Assembly (NCBI GenBank): GCA_013286425.1
Contig: JABDFS010000019.1
Coordinates: 3,209 to 40,930, forward strand
Length of the DNA stretch: 37,722 nt
Direction of reading: 5' to 3'
Source: Bacteroidota bacterium
Lineage (GTDB): Bacteria; Bacteroidota; Bacteroidia; Chitinophagales; Chitinophagaceae
Below, piece by piece: positions 34,097 to 37,722 of the stretch. Below the pieces are notes generated by a model, which was not told where the DNA came from, did not search any database, and saw nothing but the letters and a program-made list of their open reading frames with translations. The stretch's first letter is position 1, and every line of letters begins with the position of its first letter. The translations under genes and the position numbers were made by a program.

Positions 34097-34804
34097 TCAA
34101 ATTGCTTCTAAATCACAAAACCAAAAGCCGTATTTTTTTTGATTATCATTATCATACTTTGGCGCTTTATATGTTTTGTATACAATATCTCCTTTCTTAA
34201 ATTGAATGGATTGTTTGAATATCGGTCCATCAAAAACAAAAGAATGAAATTCACCGTTCTCACCGCAAACATCTACGTTTGACGGCAGATCATTTATGAA
34301 AGCTTCATCAATTATTCTTCCGCAAAAACTTTTATCTAAATACTGTTCATTTACGCAAACAACAACGGCTTTAAATCCGTTATCAATAAATTCTTTTATT
34401 AATGCAGTTGTATTAATCTTCCACAAAGGGAAAATACATTCAATGCCTGCTTCTTTTAATTTCTGTTCGCGATAAATTTTCAGGTCTTCCAAAAATATAT
34501 CTCCAAAAACTGCTTTACTGCAACCCGATGTTTTTAAAGCACTTACTTTTTCCAGCATCATCATTTCATATTCCAGCATCGATGGTTCTTCGGGCAGCTC
34601 AACTGTAACCAATGGCAACCCGAGTGATGCAGCCTGCGCTTCCATCAAACTTCTTCTTACCCCATGCATTGAAACACGATCATGTACAGCATTAATATTT
34701 GTAAGCAGGCATTGAATATTGTATTTATTTGAAAGCATCGTTTTGTACAAAGCCAACGCAGAATCTTTTCCTCCGCTCCAGTTAAAAAATGCTTTCTCTT
34801 TCAC
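34097..34804 (-). CDS. Dph6-like PP-loop ATP pyrophosphatase (diphthine-ammonia ligase family)
   Basis: The N-terminal PP-loop SGGKDS is at residues 10-15, opening an adenine nucleotide alpha-hydrolase fold. The family's second signature, GENGEFHSFVFDGPIF, lies near the C-terminus and closes the active site. In archaea and eukaryotes the family amidates diphthine on EF-2, but bacteria lack diphthamide, so the bacterial members must act on another substrate. This gene is the third of a - strand operon behind a cobalamin riboswitch (TonB receptor, then CWC protein, one base gap). I infer a role in corrinoid side-chain or lower-ligand amidation or salvage; this is a hypothesis. Confidence 0.88.
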   Translation of the reverse strand: MKEKAFFNWSGGKDSALALYKTMLSNKYNIQCLLTNINAVHDRVSMHGVRRSLMEAQAASLGLPLVTVELPEEPSMLEYEMMMLEKVSALKTSGCSKAVFGDIFLEDLKIYREQKLKEAGIECIFPLWKINTTALIKEFIDNGFKAVVVCVNEQYLDKSFCGRIIDEAFINDLPSNVDVCGENGEFHSFVFDGPIFKQSIQFKKGDIVYKTYKAPKYDNDNQKKYGFWFCDLEAI

Positions 34805-34805
34805 T

Positions 34806-35030
34806 TCAATTATTTGAGTTGTACAAATACTTTTCTTTGAAAAGCATGTAACGGTTCTTTAATTGCAATAAACAATTTGCACAAAGACAATCATTATAAC
34901 GATCTTCAATAAAAGCTCTTTCTTCTGCAGTTAACTCAACATGGCGGCATTGGCAATTCGAAATATCACCAGCCTTGCATTCAAACACATTGTTGCAACG
35001 TGAACAGGTTTTTACTTCATGCGATGGCAT
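34806..35030 (-). CDS. Cysteine-rich CWC family protein
   Basis: A 74-aa protein with eight cysteines at 9, 12, 18, 26, 28, 48, 50 and 53. CSRCNNVFECKAGDISNCQC and CLCANCLLQLK match the CWC family, so it probably binds zinc (or an iron-sulfur cluster) through two knuckles. The function of the family is unknown. It lies 11 bases after the receptor gene and one base before the Dph6-like gene, and should be translated from the same riboswitch-controlled mRNA. Confidence 0.85.
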   Translation of the reverse strand: MPSHEVKTCSRCNNVFECKAGDISNCQCRHVELTAEERAFIEDRYNDCLCANCLLQLKNRYMLFKEKYLYNSNN

Positions 35031-35041
35031 ACATGTTTACT

Positions 35042-36907
35042 TTAAAGTTTAAAATGAAGCCCTGCGTTTACGGTTGTTCCCTGCACTGCATATCCGTACA
35101 CTTCATAATAATTTGTTTTGTTGGTGATATTTTTTATATCAATAAACAAACTCAGTTTGCTCTTTACAAAACTATATTGCGCGTAAGCATTCCATAAAGT
35201 ATATGCATTCAAATCAACTTGTGATTGATCATATGTTGTCGGATTAAAATAATTATCTGTTCGCTTACCTGTGAATTGAATTGTTGTACTTACATACAAA
35301 GCCGGAGTAATGTTATAACCTGCAAAAATCTTCACTGCATTCTTTGGCCTGCGCACAAGATTATAGTAGCTGGTATCTTTTCCTGAAGATGCGTCCGTAA
35401 TCTTTCCTGTTATATATGCATACGATGCACTTAACTGCAATTTTTTATCAGCATAATTTATTGCTGCCTGCATGCCATAATCATGTTGCTTATTCAAATT
35501 CTCATAACCATTGGCTCCGTAAATGATAACATTGTTGATGTTGCGGTTAAAGCCGTTAACCGACAATGATAATTTTTTCTGCATGAAAAATGTTTGCAAC
35601 CCTGCTTCCTGTGTACTTGATTTTTCAGGCTCAAGATTCGGATTAGCGCCGTAAGGGCCGAACAATTCATTAATAGAAGGCGGTCTGAATCCACTCGTAA
35701 TATTTGCAAAAACTTTTACGCTGTTATTAATAAGATACGATGGATTAAAGCTGTACGTAAAATTATCGCCGTATTGATTGTGATGATTGAATCTTCCGCC
35801 CAATTCAACATTCAATCCGTTGTTTGCATGAAATAAAAAAGATAAATATGGGCTGATAATACTGTTGGTTGTATCAACATCTTTTATCGTGTAAGATTGA
35901 TAACTCAATCCGCCGATCATCTGTATATTCTTATTGAATGTTTGATTTACATATGCTTCAGCATTGTTGAATTTCCCGCTTGATACAAACGGATACTGGC
36001 TTTCATAATCACGCTTTGTAAAATCATACCCATAATTGAAGTGTACACTTCCGGTTGCATAATTGTAATGCCCATCTAAACCTGCATTTTGCAACGTGGC
36101 AAAGTATTCATTCGGTGCATCAGTAAATGCATCGTCATCATAACCACCTTTAAAATGTGTGTAACGATAATAAGGTGAAATTTTAAACTTATCAGTTACA
36201 TTAATGCCAACAATTGCCTGCACCGCATTTTGCATGTAACCATCTTTATCAAAATTTGCTTTGCCTGTTGTGTCTTTGGCTTCAGAAATTCCATCCGTAT
36301 TAAAATAAGTATAGTTCAAATTGTACTCCAATACTTTTGTTTTCTGGCTGATGTTTGCATTGCCTTTAAAACTATTGTAACTGCCATACGAAACCAAACC
36401 ACCCAATTGTGGTTTGTTTGTCGCCGGTTTTTTTGAAATAATATTAATAACACCTGCAACCGCATTTGAACCATACAATGTACTTTGGCTGCCCTGTAAA
36501 ATTTCAATGCGTTCAATATTATCCAGCGATAATAAACGCAGATCAAAACTGCCGCCAACACCTGCAGGTTCATTTAGCGGAATGCCATCAAGCAATATCA
36601 ACGTGTATTTATCTGTTGCGCCAAGTAAATACAAAGATTTGTCTTTACCAGGATTGCTCGTTGCGCCGTTAACTGTAACGCCAACCTGCTCGTTTAATAA
36701 TTGCGCCAGGTCTTTGCTGCCGCTTTTTTCAATTTGTTCTTTGGTAATAACTGTAATTACTTTTCCGGTTTCACTTAATTTCTTTGGCGATTTTGTTGCT
36801 GTAACCACAACATCATCCAATAAATTTCCTGATGAATCTGTTTGCGCTTTTGCAAATTGTATAAGCGCTAATACAATTGTTGTAATGAAAATTTTTTTCA
36901 TGCTCAT
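35042..36907 (-). CDS. btuB: TonB-dependent receptor, vitamin B12 (BtuB-like)
   Basis: A signal peptide (cut after FAKA, residue 21) is followed by the TonB box DDVVVTAT at 31-38, a plug domain from about 40 to 160 (ITVITKEQIEKSGSKDLAQL and IERIEILQGSQSTLYGSNAV) and a 22-strand barrel to residue 621. The plug resembles BtuB, and the cobalamin riboswitch upstream makes cobalamin or another corrinoid the substrate. The protein is in the outer membrane and takes energy from TonB/ExbBD. The start may be residue 3 (36901), since MKKIF is the usual beginning. No BtuCDF genes are in the window. Confidence 0.92.
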   Translation of the reverse strand: MSMKKIFITTIVLALIQFAKAQTDSSGNLLDDVVVTATKSPKKLSETGKVITVITKEQIEKSGSKDLAQLLNEQVGVTVNGATSNPGKDKSLYLLGATDKYTLILLDGIPLNEPAGVGGSFDLRLLSLDNIERIEILQGSQSTLYGSNAVAGVINIISKKPATNKPQLGGLVSYGSYNSFKGNANISQKTKVLEYNLNYTYFNTDGISEAKDTTGKANFDKDGYMQNAVQAIVGINVTDKFKISPYYRYTHFKGGYDDDAFTDAPNEYFATLQNAGLDGHYNYATGSVHFNYGYDFTKRDYESQYPFVSSGKFNNAEAYVNQTFNKNIQMIGGLSYQSYTIKDVDTTNSIISPYLSFLFHANNGLNVELGGRFNHHNQYGDNFTYSFNPSYLINNSVKVFANITSGFRPPSINELFGPYGANPNLEPEKSSTQEAGLQTFFMQKKLSLSVNGFNRNINNVIIYGANGYENLNKQHDYGMQAAINYADKKLQLSASYAYITGKITDASSGKDTSYYNLVRRPKNAVKIFAGYNITPALYVSTTIQFTGKRTDNYFNPTTYDQSQVDLNAYTLWNAYAQYSFVKSKLSLFIDIKNITNKTNYYEVYGYAVQGTTVNAGLHFKL

Positions 36908-36947
36908 TCTTCTTTTGAATGTTTAAAAATGTTTTTGAAGAATGAGC
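36902..36947 (-). promoter_or_regulatory. Inverted repeat over the receptor's translation start
   Basis: GAAGAATGAGC directly next to and within the start region (ATGAGCATG) is complementary to GCTCATTCTTC 24 bases upstream: an 11-base perfect stem. In mRNA it would cover the start codon and the purine-rich GAAGA before it. Its place just downstream of the riboswitch suggests it is the output hairpin that blocks translation. Confidence 0.6.
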
Positions 36948-37039
36948 TTTCGTGTAAGATAAATAGAAATGAAAATGTCTTCTGCAGTAAGACCTTATCA
37001 TTCTGCCTTTCACCCGAAAGCCCAGATAATTTTTTTTGA

Positions 37040-37250
37040 TTGGCAGGTCTTCTGGCTCGCCTGCTGCTGAACTCCTTCCCGTCTTCTTCAAGACAGTGGT
37101 TTTTATTCAGCAGGTGAATGGTGAGTGGCGAACGGTGAGTACAACTCACAACTGACCACTTACAACTCACAAGACTTACAGCTACGGGGATAGCTTCCGC
37201 ATTTCACGGAATTCCCTTTTAATTCGTTAGATGATTTTTTATGATACCGG
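37040..37250 (-). ncRNA. Cobalamin riboswitch
   Basis: On the - strand the leader shows the AdoCbl riboswitch core in order. GGGAATTCCGTGAAA is at about 37217-37203, CCCCGTAGCTGTAA at about 37190-37177, ACCACTGTCTTGAAGAAGAC near 37100, CGGGAAGG near 37080-37073 and the B12 box GCCAGAAGACCTGCC near 37057-37043. The CCGGTATC near 37250 is the likely 5' end. It lies about 130 bases before the BtuB-like start and controls this operon by binding cobalamin. An insertion of about 65 bases of GT-rich repeat lies between the CTGTAAG and CCACTG segments. Confidence 0.92.
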
Positions 37251-37273
37251 CTTTTGTACTTCGTGGCATCACG

Positions 37274-37286
37274 GTTGCGTCGCAAC
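37274..37286. repeat. Short palindrome GTTGCGTCGCAAC
   Basis: A perfect inverted repeat with arms GTTGC/GCAAC and loop GTC just upstream of the riboswitch. It looks like a dispersed Bacteroidota intergenic repeat and not a riboswitch helix. Confidence 0.45.
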
Positions 37287-37358
37287 ACTTCAGTTATATA
37301 TTTTCAATTAAGCTTTTTACTTCGCAACAAACATCATCTTTCAAAACCAAATCAGCGG

Positions 37359-37366
37359 CAAAAGTA
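37359..37366 (-). promoter_or_regulatory. Candidate -7 element of the cobalamin operon promoter
   Basis: TACTTTTG on the - strand matches the Bacteroidota -7 consensus TAnnTTTG exactly and lies about 110 bases upstream of the riboswitch 5' end. I see no TTG at the ideal -33 spacing, so this is a candidate only. Confidence 0.4.
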
Positions 37367-37459
37367 ATTGAACACTTTGTTTATTAAAATTCTTTTATTG
37401 TAACAATGTTTATAAGGGCGTGTATATAATTAATCCAGGTTCCCCGTTACTAACATCGC

Positions 37460-37472
37460 GCTCCTACGGAGC
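37460..37472. repeat. Short palindrome GCTCCTACGGAGC
   Basis: A perfect inverted repeat with arms GCTCC/GGAGC and loop TAC in a stretch without genes. I recall it as a frequent repeat in Bacteroidota intergenic DNA. Confidence 0.5.
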
Positions 37473-37680
37473 TTATCCTGATATATTTACACTTATGGGT
37501 ACAAAACAGGCTTAGAGCCGTATGACCGATAGCCACTTCGTTATTCCTTTTTTGATTCCGGCCCAACCGAATCTCACCTCCACATGACCATGCAGGTTGC
37601 TGCCTGGTAACAAACCACCTTAATGTTTATGTTCTTATCCGGAACTTATGTTATTCTGTAAGGATATTTTTTATATTAAA

Positions 37681-37722
37681 CAGGGACAAAACAGGTACAA
37701 AACAGGGACTAAAGAGGTACTA
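37681..37722. repeat. 11-base tandem repeat at the window edge
   Basis: Three full units CAGGGACAAAA, CAGGTACAAAA, CAGGGACTAAA and a partial GAGGTACTA follow head to tail and are cut by the window end. The number of units is therefore unknown. No reading frame covers them here. Confidence 0.75.

Larger units (their letters stand above)
37251..37680. other. Right flank with no gene seen
   Basis: I find no credible coding region in these 430 bases. They hold the presumed promoter of the riboswitch operon and two perfect 13-base palindromes. A weak CAGG/CCTG hairpin near 37592-37608 is too poor to call a terminator. The sequence GGGTACAAAACAGG near 37498 echoes the tandem repeat at the window end. 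Confidence 0.5.

Noticed and set aside
36414-36926. A 170-codon + strand ORF opposite the TonB receptor
   Set aside because: It is antisense to the plug-domain coding region, whose motifs are unmistakable; the frame is open by codon bias only.

Overview
The window looks like a chromosomal piece of a Bacteroidota bacterium, most likely the Chitinophagaceae or a near relative. This is inferred from several things: moderately AT-rich DNA, many starts without Shine-Dalgarno sites and several TTG/GTG starts, a WcaF/WcaI pair, a Bacteroidota-type exosortase, a TonB-dependent receptor behind a cobalamin riboswitch, a Bacteroidota-type tyrosine recombinase, and Bacteroidota-style short palindromes. 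No marker gene fixes the genus.

Region 1 (about 1-27120) is one very long surface-polysaccharide locus. All genes run on the + strand except the exosortase. It opens with a Wzt-like ABC ATPase that has a C-terminal sugar-recognition domain. Next come an FkbM methyltransferase, a sugar aminotransferase, a Gfo/Idh/MocA oxidoreductase and an ATP-grasp ligase. After these lie about 16 glycosyltransferases or glycosyltransferase-like proteins (7 GT2, 7 GT4, one DUF5672 and one unassigned GT-A-like protein) and three more FkbM-like methyltransferases. The right part holds a Wzy-like membrane polymerase, a convergent exosortase (Cys91, Arg132, His153) and a WcaF/WcaI pair. Many genes overlap by 4 bases or are separated by a few bases, so the locus is probably one or a few long operons building one or more exported glycans. 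The ABC permease and a flippase are not in the window.

Region 2 (about 27138-28025, - strand) holds a cupin that matches the manganese (R)-hydroxynitrile lyase type at all metal ligands, and an exported antibiotic-biosynthesis-monooxygenase-domain protein.

Region 3 (28053-32717) is a tRNA-associated mobile hotspot. A tRNA-Arg(CCG) on the - strand has its 3' 15 bases repeated 4.2 kb away, and next to the tRNA lies a broken tyrosine integrase (in-frame TGA, a frameshift, lost C-terminus). This outlines a decayed integrative element carrying a small unknown protein, a membrane/coiled-coil protein and a DNRLRE-type lipoprotein. On the other side of the same tRNA, a small GIY-YIG nuclease gene sits exactly between two copies of the tRNA 5' part plus leader. 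The outer copy is ruined by a 20-base palindromic insertion in its D-loop.

Region 4 (32808-37722) returns to core-type genes: a MarC family membrane protein, a secreted thioredoxin-fold protein, and a - strand operon of cobalamin riboswitch, BtuB-like TonB receptor, cysteine-rich CWC protein and Dph6-like PP-loop ATPase. The last 450 bases hold no gene I can support, only palindromes and an 11-base tandem repeat cut by the window edge.
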